Part shown: piece after piece, positions 9,727 to 18,303 of the stretch | Numbering within the stretch: the first letter of the stretch is position 1 | Layout: each line of letters opens with the position of its first letter | Source: Devosia sp. | GTDB taxonomy: Bacteria > Pseudomonadota > Alphaproteobacteria > Rhizobiales > Devosiaceae | Assembly (NCBI RefSeq): GCF_028290435.1 | Contig: NZ_JAQGJV010000038.1 | Span: 1-56,988, forward strand | Length of the DNA stretch: 56,988 bases | Direction: 5' to 3' | Position numbers and translations under genes: made by a program | Notes under the pieces: generated by a model | Seen by the model: the letters and a program-made list of their open reading frames with translations, nothing else | What the model was told of the DNA's origin: nothing | Databases searched by the model: none

Positions 9727-10815
9727 TCAGGCCGCGATGACGTTGTTGGACTGATCGAACAGGTGAAAGGCGGCGTGGTTCATGGCGAGTTGCACAGTCT
9801 CGCCGCTCTTCATGGCCAGATCGCCCTGGGCGCGGACCAATAGGGTGTCCTCGCCATTGCGAACGTTGAGATAGGTCTCGGCGCCGAGGCGCTCGACGAT
9901 GGCGATGCTGGCCTGCATATCGGCCTCGCTGGCGCTCGCGACCGGGCGGATATCTTCCGGGCGAATACCCAGCGTAACCTGTTGCCCGACGACACCAGCC
10001 AGCGAGCGCCCATCCATGCTCACCATCCAGCCGGCATTGGCCTTGAAGTGTTGCGTCGAGGCATTGCCGACGATGCTGCCGGCAACCAGATTCATGCGCG
10101 GCGAGCCGATGAACCCGGCCACGAACGTATTGACCGGGTTATTGTAGAGCTCGATGGGCGTATCCCACTGCTCCACCCGACCCTTGTTGAGAACCACGAT
10201 GCGCGTTGCCATGGTCATGGCCTCGACCTGATCATGCGTCACATAGACGATGGTCGGCCGCAATTCCTGATGCAGCTTCTGCAACTCGGCGCGCATCTGC
10301 ACACGCAATGCCGCATCGAGATTGGACAGCGGCTCATCGAACAGAATGACGCGCGGCCGCTTGATGATGGCGCGACCGATCGCGACCCGCTGGCGCTGGC
10401 CGCCCGATAGCTCCGCCGGCCGGCGATTGAGCAGGTCCGAAAGCTGCAACAGCTCGGAAACGCGGCGGACTTCCTTGGCGATCTCCGCCTTGGGTACCTT
10501 CTTCAGATCAAGCGAGAAGCCGATATTCTGCGCCACCGTCATATGCGGATAGAGCGCATAGGACTGGAACACCATGGCGATGCCGCGCTGGTCCGGCGGC
10601 ACGTCGTTGATGCGCTGGCCGTTGAGGATCAGGTCGCCGCCATCGATGGATTCAAGCCCCGCAATCATGCGCAGCAAGGTCGACTTGCCGCAGCCGCTGG
10701 GACCGACGAAGACGGAGAACTCGCCATCTTCGACCTCGATATCGACGCCTTGGATGACGCCGACTGCGCCGAAACTTTTACGAACACCGGAGAGCTGAAT
10801 CATGGGAGTGGTCAT
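9727..10815 (-). CDS. Sugar ABC transporter ATP-binding protein (UgpC/MalK type)
   Basis: A 362-residue ATPase of carbohydrate importers (CUT1). Walker A GPSGCGKST is at 38-46, the Q-loop VFQSYALYPHMT near 82-94, the signature LSGGQRQR near 135, Walker B VILFDEPLSNLD near 155 and the switch His in VYVTHDQ near 190. A C-terminal TOBE/MalK regulatory domain follows from about residue 240. It lies four bases after the second permease and completes the importer encoded at 10819-14027. Importers of this kind can share ATPases with related systems. Confidence 0.95.
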   Translation of the reverse strand: MTTPMIQLSGVRKSFGAVGVIQGVDIEVEDGEFSVFVGPSGCGKSTLLRMIAGLESIDGGDLILNGQRINDVPPDQRGIAMVFQSYALYPHMTVAQNIGFSLDLKKVPKAEIAKEVRRVSELLQLSDLLNRRPAELSGGQRQRVAIGRAIIKRPRVILFDEPLSNLDAALRVQMRAELQKLHQELRPTIVYVTHDQVEAMTMATRIVVLNKGRVEQWDTPIELYNNPVNTFVAGFIGSPRMNLVAGSIVGNASTQHFKANAGWMVSMDGRSLAGVVGQQVTLGIRPEDIRPVASASEADMQASIAIVERLGAETYLNVRNGEDTLLVRAQGDLAMKSGETVQLAMNHAAFHLFDQSNNVIAA

Positions 10816-10818
10816 GGC

Positions 10819-11721
10819 TTAACCTTTGACGCCGCCGGAGAAAGTCTGGACCAGGAACCGCCGCGCGAAGCTGAAGGCGATGACGGCCGGGATGAGGTAG
10901 ATGGTGGCAATGGCCGCGAGCAGGCCATAGTCGATTTCGTTGATGCGCAGGAACGCGCGGAACAGCCCGATCGGCAGGGTCTGCAATTCAGGCGACGACA
11001 ACAGGATCAGCGGCAAGAGGAAATCGCCCCAGGCCGACATGAAGGCGAACAGCCCGGCCGCAGCCAGCCCCGGCAACGCCAGCGGGATCAGCACGCGGCG
11101 AATGCGCTGCACCAGCGTGGCGCCATCGAGGATCGCGGCCTCCTCGTAGTCCTTGGGCACGCCGTCGAAAAACACCTTCATGATCCAGAGCGCCAGCGGC
11201 AACTGGCCAGTGGCGAGCACGATGATCAGGCCCAGATAACCATCGATAAAACCAACCATCTGCATGATGGCGCGGTAGTTCTCGCCCGCCCACGGACGCA
11301 CCAGGGCGCCCATGCCGTTATTGGCGGTCAGCAGGATTTTGTAGAGCGGCACCAGCAGCGCCGTGGACGGCAGCACCCGGATCAAGAGGATGCCGTAGAG
11401 GAAGGGCTGCTTCCACCAGGCCTTGGATCGCGATAGCGCATAGCCGCCGAGCCCCGAAATGATCACCACGAGGATCGTGGCGCTGAGCACGGTGAACAGC
11501 GAATTGGCGAACCAGCGCACGCCGTTTTCTTCGGCGAAGACCCGAATGTAATTGTCGAAGGTCCAGCTATCGGGCCATTTGAGGAACAGCTGCGCATTGC
11601 TGTCGACCGAAGCCAGCGCCATCCAGATGAATGGCAAGAGGCAAAAGATCGAAATCACGATCAGCGTGACATAGGCCAAGGCCGTATAGGCGCCTTGGCG
11701 CGGAGAATTGACGCCGGCCAT
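10819..11721 (-). CDS. Sugar ABC transporter permease (MalG type)
   Basis: A 300-residue inner-membrane permease with six predicted helices, the first at about residues 13-35. The cytoplasmic EAA loop (EEAAILDGATLVQRIRRVLIPLALPG, split across about residues 195-220) couples to the ATPase. Its start overlaps the stop of the MalF-type gene by one base. It is the second membrane subunit of the importer. Confidence 0.93.
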   Translation of the reverse strand: MAGVNSPRQGAYTALAYVTLIVISIFCLLPFIWMALASVDSNAQLFLKWPDSWTFDNYIRVFAEENGVRWFANSLFTVLSATILVVIISGLGGYALSRSKAWWKQPFLYGILLIRVLPSTALLVPLYKILLTANNGMGALVRPWAGENYRAIMQMVGFIDGYLGLIIVLATGQLPLALWIMKVFFDGVPKDYEEAAILDGATLVQRIRRVLIPLALPGLAAAGLFAFMSAWGDFLLPLILLSSPELQTLPIGLFRAFLRINEIDYGLLAAIATIYLIPAVIAFSFARRFLVQTFSGGVKG

Positions 11722-12608
11722 CAGACTTCCACCTTCAAGGATCGGACATAGGCGATGCCCAGGGCCAGCGACACCACCAGCGCCACCACCGCTCCAGCCG
11801 CGCCGTAGCCGAGCTGGAAGTTGGTGAAGGACTGGTTGTAGATATAGACGCTGATCACCTCGGTCTTGCCGCCGGGACCGCCGCGGGTCAGCGCATAGAC
11901 CAGGCCAAACACCGAGATGGTCGAGACGGTCGAAATCAGCATGTAGAGGAAGATCGTCGGCGCCATCAGCGGCAGGGTGATGCGCATGAACATCTGGCGC
12001 GGATTGGCCCCATCCATGCGCGCCGCCTCATAGACTTCGGTGGGCACCGCGCTCAAGCCTGCCGTGAGCAGGATCATGGCGGTGCCGATGCCGCGCCAAG
12101 TATTGACCATGGTGACCATGAACAGCGGAAAGGTCTGCAGCCAGTCGGCCCAGGGCAGACCGAGCGCGATCAGGATCTTGCTCAGCGTGGCGTGATCGCC
12201 GCCCGCCAGCATGGAAATCCACATGAAGCCGGCGACCACTTCGGGCGCGGCGTTGGGCAACAGGATCGCGGCGCCGAACACCGAACCGCCCACAATCTTG
12301 CGCTTCAGTGCCAGCGCGGCGATGAAGCCGATGACGAACTGGCCGATAATGGCCGAGCCGACGACGAAGACGAAAGTGACGAACAGCGAATTCCAGAACC
12401 GCGCATCGGAGAACAGGCGGAAGTAATTGGCGGCGCCGACAAAGCGGGGCTTGGCAGCCGCAAGGCCGGTCAGCGCCTCATTGGTCATGCTCAGATAGAC
12501 CGAATAGAGCGCCGGATAGATGATCAGCACAGCGAGGGGGATCAGCGCGGGCAATAACAGCCTCAATAGCTGCCGCTCTCTACGCTTCTGGAACGCGTCA
12601 AAGGCCAT
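11721..12608 (-). CDS. Sugar ABC transporter permease (MalF type)
   Basis: A 295-residue inner-membrane permease. Six helices are visible, beginning with LLRLLLPALIPLAVLII near the N-terminus. The EAA loop VYEAARMDGANPRQMFMRITLP lies near residue 205. It is the first permease of the importer, 126 bases downstream of the binding protein, with a strong hairpin in that gap. The ribosome site before the ATG at 12608 is weak, consistent with lower synthesis than the binding protein. Confidence 0.93.
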   Translation of the reverse strand: MAFDAFQKRRERQLLRLLLPALIPLAVLIIYPALYSVYLSMTNEALTGLAAAKPRFVGAANYFRLFSDARFWNSLFVTFVFVVGSAIIGQFVIGFIAALALKRKIVGGSVFGAAILLPNAAPEVVAGFMWISMLAGGDHATLSKILIALGLPWADWLQTFPLFMVTMVNTWRGIGTAMILLTAGLSAVPTEVYEAARMDGANPRQMFMRITLPLMAPTIFLYMLISTVSTISVFGLVYALTRGGPGGKTEVISVYIYNQSFTNFQLGYGAAGAVVALVVSLALGIAYVRSLKVEV

Positions 12609-12680
12609 CTCTTGCCGCCTATCGGTGGATCAGGTTGAGGGATAGCGACGCCACGAGCGCCACGCTTTGTGAAGAGGAGA

Positions 12681-12704
12681 GAGACGCGGCATGGGCCGCG
12701 TCTC
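12681..12704. terminator. Attenuator-like hairpin between binding protein and permease
   Basis: GAGACGCGGC / GCCGCGTCTC is a perfect 10-bp stem with a 4-base loop. On the minus strand it is followed by a pyrimidine run (TCTCCTCTTC). It lies 31 bases after the binding-protein stop, a typical site for partial termination or mRNA stabilisation that raises binding-protein levels. Confidence 0.7.
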
Positions 12705-12734
12705 GAGGCATCGGCGGGGAGGAGAACCCGATGC

Positions 12735-14027
12735 TTATTTGACCGCTTCGTCGCCGAGCGTCTGCTTGACATAGTCGACCAGGATGGCCTGGGCGCCGGC
12801 AGCGGCGGTTTCCTTGCGCAGCAGGGCTTCGGTGGCACGAGCCACGCCTTCGGACACGGCGGACATGCCGGTTGCCTGCTTGAGATAGGTGCCGTGGTTG
12901 GCGGCAGCCTGGATCGGAACCAGTTCCGTCAGGGCCTGGAAGCGTGGGTCGGCCTGCACGGCATTGCTGGACGGAATATTGCCGATACGGGCAGCCGTTT
13001 CGATCTGGTTATCAACCGAGCCGGTTTCGAGCAGGGCCTTCTTGGCCAGTTCGAGATTGGCGGATTTGGCATTGACGGCCCAGGGCGCACCCAGACCCGC
13101 CAGCACGAATTCGCCGCTTTCCTGGCCCGGATCAGCCCAGGTGCCCACGACCGTGGTCACATTGGGGATGGGGTTCTTGCTCTCGCGGCCCCAATCGAAA
13201 ATGTAGCACCAGGAGCCGCAAGTGGTCGCAGCCAGCTCGCCCTTGGGGAACATTTCATACTTGGGGATCACCCAGGGCTCAGGCCCGAGCAGCGGATCGA
13301 CCGGCATCAGGTCGTTGTCGATCAAGTCCTTGTAGAACTGGAAGACATCGAGGACCCCTTTGCCGCTCAGGTCGAACTTGCCGTCGTCGGTGACGATCTG
13401 GGGGGTCGAAGAGCCGATGATCAGGTGCGAGAAGCCTTCGGCGAAAGCGCCGCCGCCCCAGCTGGTGCCTGCCGGGAACAGCAGACCGTAAGCGCCGGTC
13501 TTGGCCTTGATTTCCTTGGCGCGGTCGAGCAGGTCCGCCCAGCTCTTGGGTTGTTCGGTGGAGATGCCGGCCTTTTCGAGCAGGTCGCGGCGGAAATAGA
13601 TCTGCTGGATGCCCAGGATATAGGGCATCACATAGGTCTCGCCATCGGGGCTGACGGCAAGCTGCTTGGCCACATCCACGAAGTCCTTGTAGCCGGGCCA
13701 GGCCGCAAGCTCGGCACCAACCGGTGCGAGATAGCCGGCAGCGACCATGTCGGCCACGTCGGAAGCGCCGGGGATCGAGAACAGGTCCGGCGCATTGCCG
13801 GCGGCCAGCTCGGTCAACAGCTTGGTCATGTAGTCCTTGTCGGGCGCCGGATATTCGACGATCTCGACGGTGACGCCGAGTTCCTTCTCCATGCGCTCGG
13901 CAGTGGGGGTAAAGGCATCGATGCCTGCCTGGCCATGCAGCGCGACGCGCAAGGTCTCGGCGTTGGCTGTGCCGGCAAGCAAGCTCATGGCAATGGCCGC
14001 AAGGCCACCTGCGATCAATCTATTCAT
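12735..14027 (-). CDS. Sugar ABC transporter substrate-binding protein
   Basis: A 430-residue periplasmic protein of the extracellular solute-binding family 1. The signal peptide (residues 1-23) ends ANAE. The mature protein has the usual features: LLTELAAGNAPDLFSIPGASD near 72 and FPKGELAATTCGSW near 270. The ATG at 14027 follows GGGAGG closely. It is the first gene of the minus-strand importer operon, with a LacI-type operator 56 bases upstream. Size and locus composition resemble ThuE-type proteins, but the ligand cannot be read from the sequence. Confidence 0.93.
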   Translation of the reverse strand: MNRLIAGGLAAIAMSLLAGTANAETLRVALHGQAGIDAFTPTAERMEKELGVTVEIVEYPAPDKDYMTKLLTELAAGNAPDLFSIPGASDVADMVAAGYLAPVGAELAAWPGYKDFVDVAKQLAVSPDGETYVMPYILGIQQIYFRRDLLEKAGISTEQPKSWADLLDRAKEIKAKTGAYGLLFPAGTSWGGGAFAEGFSHLIIGSSTPQIVTDDGKFDLSGKGVLDVFQFYKDLIDNDLMPVDPLLGPEPWVIPKYEMFPKGELAATTCGSWCYIFDWGRESKNPIPNVTTVVGTWADPGQESGEFVLAGLGAPWAVNAKSANLELAKKALLETGSVDNQIETAARIGNIPSSNAVQADPRFQALTELVPIQAAANHGTYLKQATGMSAVSEGVARATEALLRKETAAAGAQAILVDYVKQTLGDEAVK

Positions 14028-14082
14028 CTTTCCTCCCTGTGCAGCCCGTTTTGCTGCTGGCGTCTGTCTGACACTCTAACAA

Positions 14083-14096
14083 TGTACACGCTTACA
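14083..14096. promoter_or_regulatory. LacI-family operator in the divergent promoter
   Basis: TGTACACGCTTACA is a near-palindrome with the TGTA/TACA arms and the central CG typical of LacI-family sites. It lies between the divergent binding-protein and oxidoreductase genes and is a likely target of the LacI regulator at 15257-16255. Confidence 0.6.
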
Positions 14097-14190
14097 TTTT
14101 CACGGCAAGCGAAAATCGAACGTCTCTTCCATTTTGTATCTAGTTCGCATTTTTCGGTCATTTTGCCGTTTACGAGGCTTTGTCGGGTGA

Positions 14191-14204
14191 TGTACACGTG
14201 TCCG
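14191..14204. promoter_or_regulatory. Second, weaker LacI-type site
   Basis: TGTACACGTGTCCG repeats the left half of the operator at 14083 with a degenerate right half. It lies just before the ribosome site of the oxidoreductase gene, 108 bases from the first site. Confidence 0.4.
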
Positions 14205-14224
14205 CAAACGGGAGGATTGACGAC

Positions 14225-15232
14225 ATGGTTTTGCGTTTGGGTGTCATCGGGGCGGGCCTCAAGGCGGCCGATTATGCGCGCGGCTGGGCCGCGATGAGCG
14301 ATGTCGAGATCGTCGCCACGGCGGAGGTGAGTATCCTGTCGCGTCAACGCTTTGGCGATGTCGTCGAGGCCGCAGGCTCGCCCCGCCCCATCGAATATCC
14401 CGATGCCGAGGCGATGCTCAAAGCCCAGGCCGGCAAGATGGACGCGGTCTATGTGTCTACCCCTCACGTGTTCCACGGCGCCAATGCGCTGGCGGTGATC
14501 GAAGCCGGCTATGACCTGCTGCTGGAAAAGCCGATGGTCACCACTGTCGAGGAAGCGCTGGCGCTGGTGGAAGCCGAAAAACGCACCGGCAAGACCGTGG
14601 TCATCGCCTTCCAGGGTGGGCTCTCCCCCCTCGTGCACGACACCAAGGATCGCGCCCGCCGCGGCGATTTCGGCGATCTGGTCAGCGTCAATGCCTCGAT
14701 CTGGGAAGGCTGGGCCAAGAATTATGCCGGCCAGTGGAAGCAGAATCCGGCCATTTCCGGCGGCGGCTTCATGTTCGATACCGGCGCCCACATGATGAAC
14801 ACCGTCTGCGTGCTCGCCGACAGCGAGTTCGAGCGGCTGAGCGCCTTCACCAACAATCGCGGCCTCAAGGTTGATCTTGTCTGCGCTGTTGCGGCACGCC
14901 TGAGCAATGGCGCGCTCGTCACCTTCAACGCCGCCGGCGATGGCCCTCCCGGCTGCGAGTCCGCCATCACCTTCTTTTACACCAAAGCCATCATCCGCAT
15001 CGATGCCTGGGGCAAGTGGCGCGAAGTCACCGTCGAGGGCGTGGCAGAACCACGCGAGGAAAGCGAAATCCGCGACACGCCGATGCACACCTTCCAGGCC
15101 GTACGTGACGGCCGCATGGCCAATCCATCCACCGTCGCCAATGGCTTGCGCTTCGCCCGGCTGTGGGACGCCATCAAGGCATCCGCCGCTCGCGACGGCG
15201 AGCCAATTGCGATAGAAACTGGCGCGGCCTGA
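14225..15232 (+). CDS. Gfo/Idh/MocA-family oxidoreductase (ThuB-like)
   Basis: A 335-residue NAD(P)-dependent sugar oxidoreductase. The N-terminal Rossmann motif GVIGAG is followed by AVYVSTPHVFHGANAL and the dinucleotide-domain Lys in LLEKPMVT near residue 100. The C-terminal domain carries GGGFMFDTGAHMMNT. GGAGG lies nine bases before the ATG at 14225, which fixes the start over a longer frame. It is divergent from the importer operon and is followed after 24 bases by the LacI regulator. In thu-type loci the equivalent enzyme oxidises the sugar to its 3-keto form; that role here is inferred. Confidence 0.9.
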   Translation: MVLRLGVIGAGLKAADYARGWAAMSDVEIVATAEVSILSRQRFGDVVEAAGSPRPIEYPDAEAMLKAQAGKMDAVYVSTPHVFHGANALAVIEAGYDLLLEKPMVTTVEEALALVEAEKRTGKTVVIAFQGGLSPLVHDTKDRARRGDFGDLVSVNASIWEGWAKNYAGQWKQNPAISGGGFMFDTGAHMMNTVCVLADSEFERLSAFTNNRGLKVDLVCAVAARLSNGALVTFNAAGDGPPGCESAITFFYTKAIIRIDAWGKWREVTVEGVAEPREESEIRDTPMHTFQAVRDGRMANPSTVANGLRFARLWDAIKASAARDGEPIAIETGAA

Positions 15233-15256
15233 TCCGGGGGCCGTTAGGGAACGCTT

Positions 15257-16255
15257 ATGATTCGCCGCAAGGGCCTGACATCGGTCGAACTGGCCAAGCT
15301 TGCCGGCGTCTCATCCGCGACGATTTCCCGCGCTTTCTCCAATGATCCAGCCATCAAGCCCGAAACCCGCGAGCGCGTCCTGGCGCTCGCCGCCGAACAT
15401 GGCTTCCGTCCCAATGCCATGGCCCGCTCGCTCAACAACAGCCGCTCGCGGCTGGTGGCGCTGGTCGTTAACACCGTCGCCAATCCGGCCGAGGCGGAGG
15501 GGCTGGACCTGCTGATCCACCGCCTGCAGGAGCGCGAGCTGATGCCGCTGCTGCTGTGCTGCGCCAATCACGAGGACCGCGGCCACTTGATGCGCATCGC
15601 CTCCACCTATCAGGTCGATCACGTGGTGCTCTATTCCGACGCGGTTTCGGTCGATGACGCTCTCGACATTTTCCGCTCGGCGACGCTGATCGTCGCGTCA
15701 TCCGAGCCGCTGGAGGGTCGCGACCTATTCGACGTCCGGCTCGACGCTTCCGCAGCCACGGCGCAAATCGTCGATCATCTGGTGGGCCAGGGCCGCCGGC
15801 ATTTCGTCTACCTATCAGGCCGCGCCTCCAGCCATATCGACAAGCAGCGCATGCGCTGGTTCGCCGATGCCCTGGAACGGCATGGCATGGCCTTCGAAAT
15901 CGTCGAGCACGGCGATTACTCCTATGAGTCAGGCTATAAGGAAGCCGTGCTGCTGTTGCGCCGGCTGCGCCCGGACGTGCTGGTGTGCGCCAACGACTTG
16001 ATGGCCATCGGCGCCCAGGATGCCGCCACCCTGCTCGGCCTCAAGATCGGGGCCGACCTGGCAATTGTGGGTCATGACGGCGTGTCGCTCTCCAACTGGG
16101 ATTCCCACTCGATCACCACCGTCATGCCGCCGCATGGGGTGATCAGCGACGCGTTGATCGAACTCATCGAGCGCCCCCCGACCGCCCCGCCCGAACAACA
16201 CGTCGTCAATTGCATAGTTCGTTGGCGTCAGAGTACCGGACCGGCGCCCAGGTAA
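15257..16255 (+). CDS. LacI-family transcriptional regulator
   Basis: A 332-residue regulator with an N-terminal helix-turn-helix (LTSVELAKLAGVSSATISRAF, from residue 7) and a hinge ending ARSLNNSRSRLVALVV near residue 60. A periplasmic-binding-like effector domain follows with VLVCANDLMAIGAQDA near 245 and AIVGHDGV near 270. AGGGA precedes the ATG by six bases. It is cotranscribed with the Gfo/Idh gene and probably represses the divergent importer through the TGTA-CG-TACA site, released by the imported sugar or a product of it. Confidence 0.92.
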   Translation: MIRRKGLTSVELAKLAGVSSATISRAFSNDPAIKPETRERVLALAAEHGFRPNAMARSLNNSRSRLVALVVNTVANPAEAEGLDLLIHRLQERELMPLLLCCANHEDRGHLMRIASTYQVDHVVLYSDAVSVDDALDIFRSATLIVASSEPLEGRDLFDVRLDASAATAQIVDHLVGQGRRHFVYLSGRASSHIDKQRMRWFADALERHGMAFEIVEHGDYSYESGYKEAVLLLRRLRPDVLVCANDLMAIGAQDAATLLGLKIGADLAIVGHDGVSLSNWDSHSITTVMPPHGVISDALIELIERPPTAPPEQHVVNCIVRWRQSTGPAPR

Positions 16256-16320
16256 CCGCTCTTGGGCGCATGGACGACCCAATCGTCATCAGCGGCTTTC
16301 CAGGCCCGCCAAGTCGCCAT

Positions 16321-16947
16321 TCAGGTCTTTCGAAGACCGGCGACAACGAAGCCCGCCAAGGCCTCGACATAGTGCCGATCCGCCCGTTCGCGCGTGATGA
16401 TCATGCGCCAATACAGCATGCCGCCTGCGGCATCGTTGAAGAGGTCGGCATCCGCATCGGCCGGGAGTTCGCCCCGCGCGATTGCCCGTTCCAGGATCGA
16501 TGCTGCACGCTGGCGGCGCTCGATCTGCACGCGGCTCCTGACGCCGCCCGCCAATGCCGGATTGCGCTGCATTTCGGCATGCAAATCCGGCAGGATACGG
16601 CGCACCAGCCGATGCCGCAGGACGCGGCGGAGCTGATAGAGCATCGCCGCGACGTCGCCCTCGAGCGTGCCGGTATCGACAATGGGCGCCAGTTCGATGC
16701 CGACGTCTTCCAGCCGCTCGGCGACCATGGCGAGCTTGGAAGGCCAGCGTCGATAGAGGGCGGCTTTACCCACTCCAGCCCGCTGCGCAACCCGCTCGAG
16801 GCTGATCCCCACATAGCCGTAATCAGCCCATTCCTCGAACAGCGCCCGCGTCAGGGCGTCGGTGACGGCGGGCTGCATGATCGCCGCCCCGCTGGGCGCC
16901 CGCCGCGGTCTCTGCCCAGTTATTTCGTCGGAACGCTTGCGTATCAT
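16321..16947 (-). CDS. TetR-family transcriptional regulator
   Basis: A 208-residue repressor. The helix-turn-helix ISLERVAQRAGVGKAALYRRWPSK spans about residues 49-73, and the ligand-binding domain is all-helical. A basic N-terminal tail precedes it. The gene is divergent from the SnoaL/NmrA pair, and an inverted repeat at 16966-16989 lies between them, so it probably represses itself and that pair. The ligand is unknown. Confidence 0.9.
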   Translation of the reverse strand: MIRKRSDEITGQRPRRAPSGAAIMQPAVTDALTRALFEEWADYGYVGISLERVAQRAGVGKAALYRRWPSKLAMVAERLEDVGIELAPIVDTGTLEGDVAAMLYQLRRVLRHRLVRRILPDLHAEMQRNPALAGGVRSRVQIERRQRAASILERAIARGELPADADADLFNDAAGGMLYWRMIITRERADRHYVEALAGFVVAGLRKT

Positions 16948-16965
16948 CCAAACGGCTCTATATGA

Positions 16966-16989
16966 GGACGGAACACAATCGTTCCATCC
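16966..16989. promoter_or_regulatory. Inverted-repeat operator for the TetR regulator
   Basis: GGACGGAAC and GTTCCATCC, 9-base arms with one mismatch, flank the 6-base spacer ACAATC. The site lies in the 56-base gap between the divergent starts at 16947 and 17004, so binding would cover both promoters. Confidence 0.6.
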
Positions 16990-17003
16990 ATAGGGGTTAT
17001 CCG

Positions 17004-17462
17004 ATGAACACCACTACAAGTCCAGACACCATGGCGAACTTCGCCGGTCTGCTCCGAACCGCTCTTGGCGATAGTCTCGCCCGCGACGCGACGACATTCC
17101 TGTCGATGATGGCCGAGGACGGCGTCGTCGAATTTCCATACCTCACGGCCGGCCCTGCCCCGCGGCTCGAGGGGCGCGCCGCCCTGAGCGCGCATCTGGC
17201 GAGCCTTGAAGGCATGATCGAGATCGACGGGTTCCACGATCTGGTGGTGCACAAAAGCCTCGAGCCCGGTGTCTTCATCCTCGAATTCACCTGTATCGGC
17301 CGCGGCGCCAAGACGCGCCTGCCCTACAATCAGCGCTATATTTCGGTCATCACCGTCAAGGACGGCCATATCGTGCGCTACCTCGATTACTGGAATCCAT
17401 TGATCCTGCAGCAAGCCATGGGTGAAGCCGCTCACGCCACCCGGGAAGGCCAGCAATCATGA
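17004..17462 (+). CDS. SnoaL-like (NTF2-fold) protein
   Basis: A 152-residue single-domain protein of the NTF2-like/SnoaL fold, shown by ATTFLSMMAEDGVVEFPY near residue 25, the RLEGRAALSAHLA segment and the closing VKDGHIVRYLDYWNPL. Members are small isomerases, hydrolases or binding proteins. The start at 17004 has AGGGG upstream; an earlier in-frame ATG would overlap the operator. Its stop overlaps the next gene (ATGA), so the two are coupled. No catalytic function can be assigned. Confidence 0.85.
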   Translation: MNTTTSPDTMANFAGLLRTALGDSLARDATTFLSMMAEDGVVEFPYLTAGPAPRLEGRAALSAHLASLEGMIEIDGFHDLVVHKSLEPGVFILEFTCIGRGAKTRLPYNQRYISVITVKDGHIVRYLDYWNPLILQQAMGEAAHATREGQQS

Positions 17463-18295
17463 GCTTGATCCTCGTCACCGGCGGCAGCGGCAAGACCGGG
17501 CGCAGGGTTGCCGCACGGTTGGCCGAACGCGGCATTGCTTACCGCGTCGCCTCGCGCTCGGCGACCGGGCCGTCGACGGTCCACTTCGACTGGTCACTGC
17601 CCCAAACCCACGATGCCACTCTTGAAAGCGTGGTCGCGATCTATCTCGTGGCGCCGACCGGCGTGATGGAGCCGTTGCCCGTCATGCAGCCCTTCCTCGA
17701 ACGTGCCTTGGATAAGGGCGTCACCCGCTTTGTGCTGCTCAGCGCCTCTTCGCTGGAGGAGAACGGCCCGGTGATGGGCGCGGTGCATGGCTGGCTTCGC
17801 CAGAACGTACCGTCATGGGTCGTGCTGCGCCCCACCTGGTTCATGCAGAATTTCTCCGAGCAGCAACACCGTCCGACCATCCTGGCCGAGGACGCGATTT
17901 ATTCGGCCACCCAGGATGGCCGCGTTGGCTTTATCGATGCCGAGGACATTGCCGCCGTCGCCATCGAAGCGCTGACCGATTCTGAGTTTGCCAATGGCGA
18001 CTTGATCCTGACCGGCCCCGCCACTTTGTCCTATGACGAGGTCGCCCGGCTTATCGCCAGGGCCGTGGGCCGCGATATCCGCCATCGTCGGCTGACGGCA
18101 AGCGACCTGACGGATTGGTTTGTCAGGGGCGGCGTGCCGGCGGCCTTCGCCCCCACCCTGGCCGCGATGGATACCGCGATTTCCCTCGGCGCCGAGAACA
18201 GGACGACCCAGCATGTCTTTGACAGCACCGGCCGCGATCCAGGCTCGTTCGAAGACTTCGTGATTCGGAATGCCGCGGCGTGGAAGCAAGCGTAG
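17459..18295 (+). CDS. NmrA-like NAD(P)-binding protein
   Basis: A 278-residue atypical SDR of the NmrA/ergot-biosynthesis type. It has the N-terminal motif VTGGSGKTGRRV (residues 6-17), a RFVLLSASS strand near 89 and LRPTWFMQNF near 121, the hallmark of this group. The usual catalytic Tyr-x-x-x-Lys is not evident, fitting either a sensor or a quinone/NADPH oxidoreductase role. It starts inside the end of the SnoaL gene and forms a two-gene unit controlled by the divergent TetR. The substrate is unknown. Confidence 0.87.
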   Translation: MSLILVTGGSGKTGRRVAARLAERGIAYRVASRSATGPSTVHFDWSLPQTHDATLESVVAIYLVAPTGVMEPLPVMQPFLERALDKGVTRFVLLSASSLEENGPVMGAVHGWLRQNVPSWVVLRPTWFMQNFSEQQHRPTILAEDAIYSATQDGRVGFIDAEDIAAVAIEALTDSEFANGDLILTGPATLSYDEVARLIARAVGRDIRHRRLTASDLTDWFVRGGVPAAFAPTLAAMDTAISLGAENRTTQHVFDSTGRDPGSFEDFVIRNAAAWKQA

Positions 18296-18303
18296 ATACC
18301 GCC

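Noticed and set aside
12669..14297. 542-codon plus-strand open frame
   Set aside because: It is antisense to the binding-protein gene, which has a signal peptide and a strong ribosome site.
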